From Candidatus Bathyarchaeota archaeon (GTDB lineage Archaea; Thermoproteota; Bathyarchaeia; Bathyarchaeales; Bathycorpusculaceae), in contig JALHSQ010000086.1 of NCBI GenBank assembly GCA_022865885.1, positions 21,315 to 85,314 of the forward strand: a DNA stretch of 64,000 nt, read 5' to 3'. How positions within the stretch are numbered: the first letter of the stretch is position 1; each line of letters starts with the position of its first letter. Below are positions 45,057-53,283 of the stretch, in pieces. The notes below the pieces were generated by a model. The model had not been told where the DNA came from. It searched no databases and worked only from the letters and a program-made list of their open reading frames with translations. Position numbers and translations under genes: made by a program.

Positions 45057-46043
45057 TTAGAGCAAGAGCTTGCTCAATAGAAGAATGATGGAGATTGCGC
45101 TGTAGGTTTGTGTGATTACCATTATCCATTGAGGATTGTGTGCAGATAGATTCACGATCTTTTCCCGAATAATGCCACTGTTGTTTGATTCGTCGTATTC
45201 TTTTGAGAGAGTGTAGAGTTTGGCGAATTGCTTCAGAACGAAGAATGCGGCAACTGGTATGGCGACTAGGACAATGTTCATGATCGAATGCTGGGAGTAG
45301 GTGAATTGCAGCAGAAACGCAATGGCAGTGAGTGCTGCTCCTGTTGTTAGAAGTGTTATGGCAAGGATGGAGGCTTTGACGAGACCCAAGGTTACCGTTA
45401 GTGTTTTGATGCCCATCGCTTTGTCCCCAAAGTAGTCCCGGGTCTCAGTCGGAATTATCACGCCGTACACCGTTAAAGCGAGTCCTGCTAGCGATATCAG
45501 AAAGAAAGGGTTCAGCTCATTCGCAAAGGTGTAATAGGCGAATAGAACCGGGAATATCGCAAGTACGAGCATCAGCGAAATCGGTGCTAGCCAGTTTCTT
45601 GATTTGAGTCTAGTAGGTTGAAGAGAGTAGCCGCAGCCCAAGCTGATTCCAGCTATCCACAGGAGCAGTAGAAGAGGTTTCCGCTGAATATACGTGAATA
45701 GTGATGCTAGGATTAGGGTGAGGATAAACTCGATTATTAGCGCTTTTTTCAGGTGGTCTGCTCCAAAGGAGTTCGTTGCTTCGACAAGATGTTTCTTTCG
45801 TTCATCTCTGGAATCCAGTTCCTGATCGGAGAGGGTGTTAGCCTGTGCGCCGATGGCAGAACTCAGATTGATTATGGTGAATGATAAGATTATCAGAACT
45901 GCTAGATCACCGATGCTCGTGGAGGGTGTTGCTCCCCATGCAAGTCCCATAATGAGCGATCCTAGATTCGGAAGCAGGAATTCCGCTCTGGAAACAATAG
46001 CTAGAGATCTTATGGTTTCGAGCATCATGTTGTCAACAAGCAT
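45057..46043 (-). CDS. UbiA-family prenyltransferase
   Basis: About 328 residues, eight or nine membrane helices. The first aspartate motif is NTLSDQELDSRDERKKHLVE (NxxxDxxxD) and the second is TRDYFGDKAMGIKTLTVTLG (DYxxDxxxG), both intact. The family moves prenyl chains onto ring or glycerol acceptors, for example in quinone or archaeal lipid synthesis; the acceptor is not readable. The start is uncertain (46028, 46043 or GTG 46091); ATG 46043 has AGG about seven bases upstream. Divergent from the cupin gene; upstream of amt on the same strand. Confidence 0.88.
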   Translation of the reverse strand: MLVDNMMLETIRSLAIVSRAEFLLPNLGSLIMGLAWGATPSTSIGDLAVLIILSFTIINLSSAIGAQANTLSDQELDSRDERKKHLVEATNSFGADHLKKALIIEFILTLILASLFTYIQRKPLLLLLWIAGISLGCGYSLQPTRLKSRNWLAPISLMLVLAIFPVLFAYYTFANELNPFFLISLAGLALTVYGVIIPTETRDYFGDKAMGIKTLTVTLGLVKASILAITLLTTGAALTAIAFLLQFTYSQHSIMNIVLVAIPVAAFFVLKQFAKLYTLSKEYDESNNSGIIREKIVNLSAHNPQWIMVITQTYSAISIILLLSKLLL

Positions 46044-46143
46044 GGAAGGCCTAAGAATAAAAGGCATGCGTTCTGGCGCGTGCACTATCACCTTCGAGTT
46101 TTTAAGACACCTTAACTATAGAATTCTTGTCTGAGGGCTATGC

Positions 46144-46479
46144 TTGAAGGAGATTTTGAAGGATTGGGGCAAGGAGCTTTGGATAGCTGAAGAAGCAGAG
46201 TATGGCGGAAAAATCCTAGTCATAAGAGAGAATAAGAGCACATCTCAACATTATCATAAGGATAAGAAAGAGACAATCTACTGTTTCAGAGGCTTGGTGG
46301 ACATCATATTGACTGAAAAAATGGTTACGCTAAGAGAAGGCGAGGATATTACACTATCCCCAAAGACTATACATAGGATAATAGGAAAAAAGGATTCAGT
46401 GTTATTTGAGGTTTCGACCCCACAGTTGGCTGACGTGGTTAGGATACAAGAGAACCCAAATAAAACTAGCAAGACCTAA
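46144..46479 (+). CDS. Cupin-domain protein
   Basis: 111 residues, TTG start. KSTSQHYHKDKKETIYCFRG is cupin motif 1 with metal-binding histidines (HYH) and glutamate; GEDITLSPKTIHRIIG is motif 2 with the final histidine. It resembles the mannose-6-phosphate isomerase C-terminal cupin. A TATA-like CTTAACTATA at 46111-46120 puts the transcript start very near the TTG, suggesting a leaderless message. Confidence 0.85.
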   Translation: MKEILKDWGKELWIAEEAEYGGKILVIRENKSTSQHYHKDKKETIYCFRGLVDIILTEKMVTLREGEDITLSPKTIHRIIGKKDSVLFEVSTPQLADVVRIQENPNKTSKT

Positions 46480-46638
46480 GAAGTCAAGACTGGCTTTTGT
46501 TCATAGAATGAGGCAACGTTGGCAGCAATCACAATCTATGGAGAAAACGTACCAGATAGGCAGTGTGTTCTATTTTTTCCTAGGTAGAATTCCTGTTTGC
46601 CATGATCGTTGTAATGAACAATTGAATGAATCAAGAGG

Positions 46639-46818
46639 CTACTCATATCGAACTAGGTAGATTGGCTTGCTTGCCTCCTTCTTCCTTTGTTCTGATGTGG
46701 TATCCTTCAATGGTTTTGCATGCGGTATTTGTGCTGTGTTCTCTTCTCCGATTCGTTCAGATGTTATAGTGCAGGATGACTGATCATTGATGTAGGCGTT
46801 TTTTGGTTCGTTTTTCAT
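46639..46818 (-). CDS. Small hydrophilic hypothetical protein
   Basis: 59 residues from ATG 46818 (MKNEPKNAYINDQSSC...). A TATA-like CTTAATATAC about 27 bases upstream would make the message leaderless. Composition is charged and low in hydrophobic residues; no family recognised. Could be a chance frame. Confidence 0.35.
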   Translation of the reverse strand: MKNEPKNAYINDQSSCTITSERIGEENTAQIPHAKPLKDTTSEQRKKEASKPIYLVRYE

Positions 46819-46836
46819 CTCTGATCGAGTACTCAC

Positions 46837-47128
46837 ATGTATATTAAGACTTAATAAACGTTTTCAGAGAACTGTAGGACACCAAAACAGAGCGCAGTAT
46901 CGTCTTTCATGGAGCTTCCAAGCGCGCGCTAGTTAAGTTCTGGAGCAGACCTTAACTCAGGCCATAATAAACCTGAAACTGCAGAGACCAGACCTGTTCA
47001 CTCTGTCCGGTCCAGAGCAAATAGCCATGCTGTTAAGAGTGACCTTAAAATGAGTGCGGGGTTAAGATGGCTTGACACGCTCGCAAGGGAACAGAAATCT
47101 CGTGCTTTCTAACGTTCAAAGCCGTTGC
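46837..47128. other. Intergenic region with GC-rich palindrome
   Basis: No gene seen. AGCGCGCGCT at 46921-46930 is one of four GCGCGCGC sites between 46.9 and 56.7 kb. The right half precedes the 3' end of the surface protein gene and may hold its terminator. Confidence 0.35.
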
Positions 47129-48229
47129 CTATTCGTTTCTCTTTCTCCTGAGGATCATTGCCAACAGAGTCATTATGATGAATAGCGGGAGAATCAGAAT
47201 CGTGGCGAACTCTGGCAGAACCTGATAGACGCAATAGGGTTCTGTTCCGTCGATCGTGGCATTGTTTCCTGCATTGTCATAAACGACTATCTTGAATCTG
47301 ACCCACGTTTGAGCAGGTTGACCCGGTATTATTGCCTCGTAGAGATTTGTCGAGAAGTTGAGCCTCATGGTTTGAGGTGATTCCCATGAAGTTCCGTTGT
47401 CGAAAGAACAGATCAATGTAACGTTCTTTATTCCCGATTCGGCATCCGTTGCGTTTGCTGAAATGGTCACGTTTTGATATGGCTGAACGTTTTCTCTCGG
47501 TGGATTCTGAGAAGACAAGATTATTTTTGGAGCTGTTGTGTCGGCCGCACGCGCTTCAATGTGCACTTCTGCAAATTGGCCGAGCCCGGGCCATGGCGAA
47601 GATTGCGCACCGCCTGAATAGGCGTCATCAAATTCCATCTTGAAGCCAATAGTATCGTTAGGCTTAAGGCTGAAGTCGTGTGCATCGTCCGCGCTGTTCA
47701 ATAGGTGTCTGAGTTCAAAAGTGTAGTCGCCTATACCACTAACGTTTGTGTGTGATGCGCCTCCAACGATATCATTTGTTCCTCCATCGCCTTCATCGGA
47801 ACTTAGAGTGGACACACTGGCGTTGTAATAACCGTCTTCTGCATGGCCCAGCCCACCCGTCCAAGCCAACACGTACAACCAGTCATCGCCATTCTCAATT
47901 CCACCATCATGATCACTATCAAAATAGAAAAACACGCCGTCACCAGCGTTGAAGTCATCACCAACGACTCTTACTGCAAGATACATGTACGTTTCATCGT
48001 TTTTTTCGTAGATTGTAGCGGAATGCGACTCGAGAGAATTCGAAACCAAAGTAAATGTAACCTTCGTGGCATCATCCCATTCGTTAGGGTTAGTAACGCC
48101 ATCGATGTTTGGAACCGTTGAGGCCCAAGCTGAAAGAACGTCACCAGTGAAAGCTTTTCCAAAAGGCACAAACACCCACGTAGATAGTAGGATCAGGGAA
48201 ATTGTCATACAAAGCATTGCCTTTTTCAT
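47129..48229 (-). CDS. Secreted protein with DOMON/CBM9-like domain and PEF-type sorting tail
   Basis: 366 residues. Signal peptide about 1-26. Residues ~40-230 (PNIDGVTNPNEWDDATKVTF, VFFYFDSDHDGGIENGDDW) look like a CBM9/DOMON-type beta-sandwich with calcium-like acidic loops. A second beta domain begins DTTAPKIILSSQNPPRENVQ. The C-terminus LPEFATILILPLFIIMTLLA plus RRKR is a PEF-CTERM-like signal: motif, membrane helix, basic end. That points to processing by an archaeosortase and attachment to the cell surface (inference). Confidence 0.82.
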   Translation of the reverse strand: MKKAMLCMTISLILLSTWVFVPFGKAFTGDVLSAWASTVPNIDGVTNPNEWDDATKVTFTLVSNSLESHSATIYEKNDETYMYLAVRVVGDDFNAGDGVFFYFDSDHDGGIENGDDWLYVLAWTGGLGHAEDGYYNASVSTLSSDEGDGGTNDIVGGASHTNVSGIGDYTFELRHLLNSADDAHDFSLKPNDTIGFKMEFDDAYSGGAQSSPWPGLGQFAEVHIEARAADTTAPKIILSSQNPPRENVQPYQNVTISANATDAESGIKNVTLICSFDNGTSWESPQTMRLNFSTNLYEAIIPGQPAQTWVRFKIVVYDNAGNNATIDGTEPYCVYQVLPEFATILILPLFIIMTLLAMILRRKRNE

Positions 48230-48316
48230 TGATATCTCTTCGCTACTTTGTGCTATCTAGGCTTCCTACAACTATAAGGTTTATGCGCGCGCTTTTTGGG
48301 TTGGTTGGATAAAACT

Positions 48317-48427
48317 TTACCCCCACACAGTTGACTGATGACGGCGGAGATTGATACCATAATCATCGGCCAAATTCTTCAGAAACTGAGCCCACTCTGC
48401 AGGCAGAGACACTGCAAGCCCAACCAT
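48317..48427 (-). CDS. Possible 36-residue protein
   Basis: ATG 48427 to TAA 48317: MVGLAVSLPAEWAQFLKNLA then DDYGINLRRHQ and a short tail. The frame has protein-like composition with one likely amphipathic helix, and CTTAAATATA lies just upstream (about 48440-48449) as a TATA box. Too short to judge; could be a relic of a larger helix-turn-helix protein. Confidence 0.35.
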   Translation of the reverse strand: MVGLAVSLPAEWAQFLKNLADDYGINLRRHQSTVWG

Positions 48428-48540
48428 CTTGTGGCATTTAGGTTATATTTAAGCTTCAAACTTACATCGCGTACCAAGAGTGTAATCTGGAAACACATTC
48501 CAGATTTCCACATATTGGAAAAAAGATAGCAGACTGGATT

Positions 48541-48693
48541 CTATCTTTGATCCTTCGACAATTGCAGTCTCTTTGCGGTTTCTTTGGCGATTTTTCCAAG
48601 ACCCTTAGCTAATTCCTCACGAGTAACCTCATCTAATGGATACACCTTCCCATCCTTATCTATGAATGCAAGTTCCAACTTCCTATTTCCCAT
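48541..48693 (-). CDS. Small 50-residue hypothetical protein
   Basis: ATG 48693 to TAG 48541, preceded by a strong ribosome site GGAGGCG at a spacing of six bases. The protein begins MGNRKLELAFIDKDGKVYPL, continues DEVTREELAKGLGKIAKE and ends in a basic helix. A strand-turn-strand followed by a helix is likely. The good ribosome site and coding-like composition support a real gene. Family unknown. Confidence 0.6.
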   Translation of the reverse strand: MGNRKLELAFIDKDGKVYPLDEVTREELAKGLGKIAKETAKRLQLSKDQR

Positions 48694-48906
48694 TGTTTCG
48701 CCTCCTTCAGAGTCTATTGCTTTCTATTTCAATTTCATGCATAAGCCATTTTCGCCCATCTACATAAGCCTAGGCGACATGCAATGTGCGTTCACTACGC
48801 AGTAAAGCCAATCTCTTTCTAACCTTAGTTCATTGCAACCTCCAAATTGGTAGCACACACTCAGTGCGCTAGAGAATGTAATTAACTGCAAATCGAGTTG
48901 TGCGAG

Positions 48907-49086
48907 CTAAAGCGTGTGCGCAGGTTTCCTCTTCAAGGTTTTCTTCCATTCTTCGAACAGATTCCAATACATACTGTTGTAACTCTCGTTTGATGGGTTT
49001 CGTTCGGCAACGTACTTCTCGATGAAGTCATTCAGTTCCAAGGAGTTCCTACATTTCCTGACATCTCTGATATTTAGCAAAAACAT
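48907..49086 (-). CDS. Small hypothetical protein downstream of winged-helix regulator
   Basis: 59 residues from ATG 49086, with AAAGGGG just upstream. The sequence is helical and charged (CRNSLELNDFIEKYVAERN, then SMYWNLFEEWKKTLKRK). It starts 33 bp after the winged-helix gene on the same strand, so the two probably form an operon. No family recognised. Confidence 0.55.
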   Translation of the reverse strand: MFLLNIRDVRKCRNSLELNDFIEKYVAERNPSNESYNSMYWNLFEEWKKTLKRKPAHTL

Positions 49087-49119
49087 CACCCCTTTCTTTG
49101 AATGATTCCTCAGTTGTGG

Positions 49120-49410
49120 CTAGATTAGAGGGGGTGCAGAAATGCTGGGATCAAGTAACAGAACCATCTTGTCATACAATTCCAGATAATCTCGGCCAAC
49201 TTCCGTTTTCTCGTAAGTCACTTTTTCCGCTATCAGGTCTGTTCGAACTAGATCAACTGATTCCATAAAATCCAAGTATCGCCCAGACTGTGCAGAGTTC
49301 ATATTACAGTGGGACAAAATATTCGTTTTGCCAGCCGGTTCACGCAACTTCCTCAGAATCTCCGCTATGATCTCAAATCTGCTACGGTTTCTATCAAGCA
49401 CGTTTCTCAT
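49120..49410 (-). CDS. Archaeal winged-helix transcriptional regulator
   Basis: 96 residues from ATG 49410 (GTG 49419 possible). The pattern RSRFEIIAEILRKLREPAGK, TNILSHCNMNSAQSGRYLDF, a turn, and YEKTEVGRDYLELYDKM is that of the archaeal wHTH family grouped with COG3432 ('KT.i.y.anLs...l..YL..l...gLi....y..T.kG..fL'). Likely a DNA-binding repressor acting near its own gene. An upstream three-codon frame begins with GGAGGTAGTATG. Confidence 0.75.
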   Translation of the reverse strand: MRNVLDRNRSRFEIIAEILRKLREPAGKTNILSHCNMNSAQSGRYLDFMESVDLVRTDLIAEKVTYEKTEVGRDYLELYDKMVLLLDPSISAPPLI

Positions 49411-49772
49411 TCCTAACACGCCATACTACCTCCAAAGCAAAAGCAAACCAATTCTAAGGCAAAATATTGCAATAACCCGTCGGCACGCCTTTACTGTGAC
49501 ATACAGTCTCAGTGTGCCTTATAAAGACAAGCCAGCCAAAGCTGCGTTTCTACCGTCTCTTCTGTTTCTTTCCACCACGAGCTCTTCTCGTTTGATGACC
49601 TTTCGCCTTGTCGCGCCGAGTACTCTCGGCGAACTTTTCTATGGCGATTCTGTTCTCCACTTATGGTCTCTCACATCACTCTTCAACTGTCAATAGTATC
49701 TTTTCCAAAATAAACCTGTTGCGCATGCTCTTTGTATTGCATAATGTGTGTTTGACTATTTAGAGTGACTGC
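49411..49772. other. Intergenic region between divergent small genes
   Basis: No convincing gene on either strand over about 360 bp. It must contain the promoters of the winged-helix regulator (leftwards) and of the charged protein at 49773 (rightwards). GACTATTTAGAG near 49755 is a possible TATA box for the latter. Confidence 0.3.
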
Positions 49773-50021
49773 ATGAGCAAGGCAAAAAGAAAGAAGACTA
49801 AGCACATCGACACTGAGGATGCTGAACAAGAGAAGGAGAGAGAAACTGGGGACATTTGTGATGACAAACAGAGAGGAGAAATGTTGAAAGCAGATGGAAT
49901 TACTGCTGCCGAAAACGCGTTCATGCAAGGAAGAGAGATGACGCCAGAAAAGATGAAACATCCCACACACAAAGACACGGTTTCAGTTGAACTTGCTGAA
50001 GATGAATACAAAGACGACTAA
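49773..50021 (+). CDS. Small highly charged hypothetical protein
   Basis: 82 residues, ATG 49773, very rich in K, E and D (for example KRKKTKHIDTEDAEQEKERE) and without a hydrophobic core, so it is probably disordered or helical in solution. It lies between the regulator and the P-type ATPase. The continuous charged composition without stops suggests a real gene; no family is known to me. Confidence 0.55.
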   Translation: MSKAKRKKTKHIDTEDAEQEKERETGDICDDKQRGEMLKADGITAAENAFMQGREMTPEKMKHPTHKDTVSVELAEDEYKDD

Positions 50022-50202
50022 ATCAGCGCGCGCTATCTAGAGACGGTGTGAGGGATGGGATTTGTACTCCGTTCCAAGTGGCGAAATCTCCCGTAGCTTC
50101 CGTTTTTCTCAGCAGAAGAAAGAGGGCGAAGAAGTCATTAAAGAGAATAGACGCATAACCTCTTAATGAACCTCAGCAAGTCTACAGGGTAAGTACAGAT
50201 TT

Positions 50203-52761
50203 ATGTCTGAAACCAAGGAAATCAACTACTGGAAATTGCAGAAAGATGAGCTTATTAGAGAGCTCAATTCGTCAGCAATGGGGCTTGATGACACAGAAGC
50301 TGCACGCAGACTTGAGGAATATGGGCTGAACGAGATTCCTTCACTTGAACGCAGAACATCGTTCAGCATATTCGCAGCTCAGTTTAAGAACCCTCTGGTT
50401 TACGTGCTCGTCTTCGCGTCAGCAGTAGCTGGTTTCTTGGGAGAAATGCCCGAGGCAATTATCATAGTTGCCATCGTGCTTGCTAATGCCGTGTTGGGCT
50501 TCGCTTTAGAGCATAGATCGGAAAGAGCCGTTGATGAGCTTAGAAAGTACCTATCGTACACCGCGATAGTTGTCAGAAGTGGAAAGAAGCTGGTGATTAA
50601 CACAAGCAAACTGGTGCCTGGAGACGTTGTCCACCTGGCAATAGGCGATGTTGTTCCGGCAGACATCAGGCTGTTGGACGCTGACGAACTCCAGACGGAT
50701 GAATCAGTGCTGACGGGCGAGTCAATGTCGGTCGACAAGAACACTACGCCAGTTGCACTTGACAAACCACTCCCACATCAACTGTCCAACATCGCCCTCA
50801 CGGGTTCGACAGTGATGAACGGTTCTGGAGTAGGATTGGTTGTTGCCACTGGAAGAAAGACGTACTTCGGCCACATAGCCTCCAGTCTCTCTTTGTTGCC
50901 TCCAAAGACTGACTTTCAAAAGAACATTGCAAGTTTTGGGAGTTTTCTCGTGAAAGTAATCTTGTTGTTGACAGCCTTCGTGTTTCTAGTTAACTCAGTT
51001 CTGGGCCATGGAGTCTTAGAATCACTTTTGTTTTCATTAGCCTTGGCAGTAGGCATCATACCAGAGGCCTTGCCCGTGGTAATTACTGTCGGACTATCTG
51101 AAGGAGCACTCAAACTAGTCAAGAAGAAGGTTGTAGTCAAAAGACTTGAATCAATAGAAGATATGGGAAATATCGACGTACTCTGCACAGACAAAACTGG
51201 AACCTTGACCCAAAACAAGATCAAGGTTCAGGACATCGTCGATCCCAAAGATCATTCGGATCCAGAATTGATCAAGTATGCACTCCTCTGTAACTCGGCG
51301 GTGGTTCAAGGAGACAGAGTGCTCGGCAACCCAATTGATGTAGCAATCTGGGATTACGCCAGAGACAAGGGATTCGATGAAGTAAGCCTCAATGCATTTG
51401 CATGTATCCGTGAAATTCCATTCGGGTTCAATAGAAGGAGAATGAGCGCCGTAATCGAAAGTGGTGACCGCAGATTTTTAGTTTCAAAAGGAGCCCCCGA
51501 GTCAATCCTTGATGTGTCGACTGCGGTAGGTGATGAAATTGAGGCTCAGCCAATGTCGAAGATGAGCACGGAAGTCAATTCGCTGATTGGAAAGTACAGC
51601 CAAACTGGAAACAGATTGATAGCATTGGCACGTAAGGAAATCGAGAAAAAATCGGACTACTCAGTAGCAGATGAATGGGGGTTGGCATTTGTCGGACTGG
51701 TTGTTCTCTCCGATCCGGTGAAAGAGGATGCTGCTCCTGCCATCTCCAAGTTGAAATTGCTAGGAATAAAGCTGAAAATTCTCAGCGGGGATGATCCTGT
51801 CGTAACGGCAGATGTTTGCCGTAGGCTTGGAATCGACTTTCAAGGGAGAGTGCTCACAGGGGTAGATGTCGGAAAAATGCAAGAGAGCGAGCTACGCCAA
51901 GCCGTGGAAGAGAATGATGTTTTTGGACGTGTGACTCCGGAGCAGAAATATGCCATAGTCAGTGCTTTGAAGAAAAACGGTCATGTAACGGGATTTCTTG
52001 GCGATGGGGTCAATGATGCCCCAGCCCTGAAATTGGCAGACGCAGGAATTTCTGTTGAGTCAGGAGTTCAAGTCGCTAAGGAAGCGTCCTCAATAATCCT
52101 GCTTGAAAAGAGTTTGGGCGCTATTGCCGATGGAGTAGCTGAGGGAAGAAAGGCTTTTGGCAACATGATTAAATACATCATGAATACCATAAGCGCGAAC
52201 TTGGGAAATATGTTTACGTTAGCAGTAGGATCTTTGTTCCTTCCGTTTATACCGCTTTTGCCCTCTCAAATACTTTTGACGAATCTCCTTTCTGATGCCC
52301 CGCTCCTCACGATATCAACTGACAACCTTGACGAGGAGGGCCTGAGAACTCCCAAGAGGTGGAGCATTGCATTAATAGCAAAGTTCGCCTTGTTTTTCGG
52401 TCTGATCAGTTCCATCTTCGACTTCGTCACGATTTCATCCCTGATCTACCTTCTCCATGCTGGTCCTGAACTCTTCCGAACGGGTTGGTTCATCGAGTCT
52501 GTTATGTCCGAGATATTGGTTACCTTTTCCATCAGAACCCGAAGGAAGTTTTATGAATCAAGACCCAGCAATCTCATGATCGCAGCCTCGATCATAATGG
52601 CATCAATGACTCTGGTCGTTGTTTACTCCCCTCTTGGATTGTTTTTGGAGTTAGTCAAGCCCCCGCTATGGTTCTTGGGCTTAATCTTTGGAATACTTGG
52701 ATGCTACTTCTTTATAGTTGAGGGCCTGAAGCATTTGTTCTTCAGTCGTTATGAAGTCTGA
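50203..52761 (+). CDS. Cation-transporting P-type ATPase, P3B (Mg2+)-like
   Basis: 852 residues. N-terminal cation ATPase domain, then the actuator TGES motif in SVLTGESMSVD, the phosphorylation site LCTDKTGTLTQNKI with its aspartate, the nucleotide-site KGAPES and hinge GFLGDGVNDAPALKLAD. The ion-site helix reads IPEALPVVIT. C-terminal WFIESVMSEILVTFSIRTRR is like the end of MgtA/MgtB proteins. This points to a Mg2+-importing or related ATPase, but PEALP differs from the MgtA PEMLP, so the ion is not certain. Confidence 0.88.
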   Translation: MSETKEINYWKLQKDELIRELNSSAMGLDDTEAARRLEEYGLNEIPSLERRTSFSIFAAQFKNPLVYVLVFASAVAGFLGEMPEAIIIVAIVLANAVLGFALEHRSERAVDELRKYLSYTAIVVRSGKKLVINTSKLVPGDVVHLAIGDVVPADIRLLDADELQTDESVLTGESMSVDKNTTPVALDKPLPHQLSNIALTGSTVMNGSGVGLVVATGRKTYFGHIASSLSLLPPKTDFQKNIASFGSFLVKVILLLTAFVFLVNSVLGHGVLESLLFSLALAVGIIPEALPVVITVGLSEGALKLVKKKVVVKRLESIEDMGNIDVLCTDKTGTLTQNKIKVQDIVDPKDHSDPELIKYALLCNSAVVQGDRVLGNPIDVAIWDYARDKGFDEVSLNAFACIREIPFGFNRRRMSAVIESGDRRFLVSKGAPESILDVSTAVGDEIEAQPMSKMSTEVNSLIGKYSQTGNRLIALARKEIEKKSDYSVADEWGLAFVGLVVLSDPVKEDAAPAISKLKLLGIKLKILSGDDPVVTADVCRRLGIDFQGRVLTGVDVGKMQESELRQAVEENDVFGRVTPEQKYAIVSALKKNGHVTGFLGDGVNDAPALKLADAGISVESGVQVAKEASSIILLEKSLGAIADGVAEGRKAFGNMIKYIMNTISANLGNMFTLAVGSLFLPFIPLLPSQILLTNLLSDAPLLTISTDNLDEEGLRTPKRWSIALIAKFALFFGLISSIFDFVTISSLIYLLHAGPELFRTGWFIESVMSEILVTFSIRTRRKFYESRPSNLMIAASIIMASMTLVVVYSPLGLFLELVKPPLWFLGLIFGILGCYFFIVEGLKHLFFSRYEV

Positions 52762-52796
52762 GCGCGCACCAGACTCTTACTTTCGAAAGTGCAATT

Positions 52797-53105
52797 ATGC
52801 CAATATTTCTGATAATTTCCAGACATTCCGCAGAGAACTGTCCGCTCAACAATGAGAAAATGAAGAAAATGACGTTAGAATTGCCAGACAAATTGGGCGG
52901 ACTGGAGAAGAAACATGGAGTCAAGAGGATTGGAGCATGGACTGTAGTTCCGGAACATCTATTGATCTGGGTTTATGAATCCCCAAGCTCAGACGCTCTG
53001 CAAAAATCCTCAATGGAACCAGAAATCGTGAAATGGATGACTTGGAACACGAGCGAAATCAAACTAGCAATGAACCTCGAAGAAAGCCTGGAATTACTAA
53101 AATAA
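52797..53105 (+). CDS. DUF3303-like small protein
   Basis: 102 residues. The pattern MPIFLIISRHSAENCP at the start, GVKRIGAWTVVPEHLLIWVY in the middle and ESPSSDALQKSSMEPEIVKW fits the dimeric ferredoxin-like fold of the DUF3303/GYD-type group. It begins 35 bp after the ATPase stop and may be co-transcribed. Role unknown. Confidence 0.65.
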   Translation: MPIFLIISRHSAENCPLNNEKMKKMTLELPDKLGGLEKKHGVKRIGAWTVVPEHLLIWVYESPSSDALQKSSMEPEIVKWMTWNTSEIKLAMNLEESLELLK

Positions 53106-53283
53106 GCCAATAGAGTACCTTATTAGTTAGCTTACTACTTGGCATTATTGCCATGTATTTTCCTAACCTGAGTGTCCTTTGAGATACAGAATCCAAAATC
53201 TAAGCCTTCTGTGGAAGGTAAACCGTTCAGAAACCATCACTCCAATTCTGTGCTTGTAAATTCTGAACTACGATGAAAGACTT

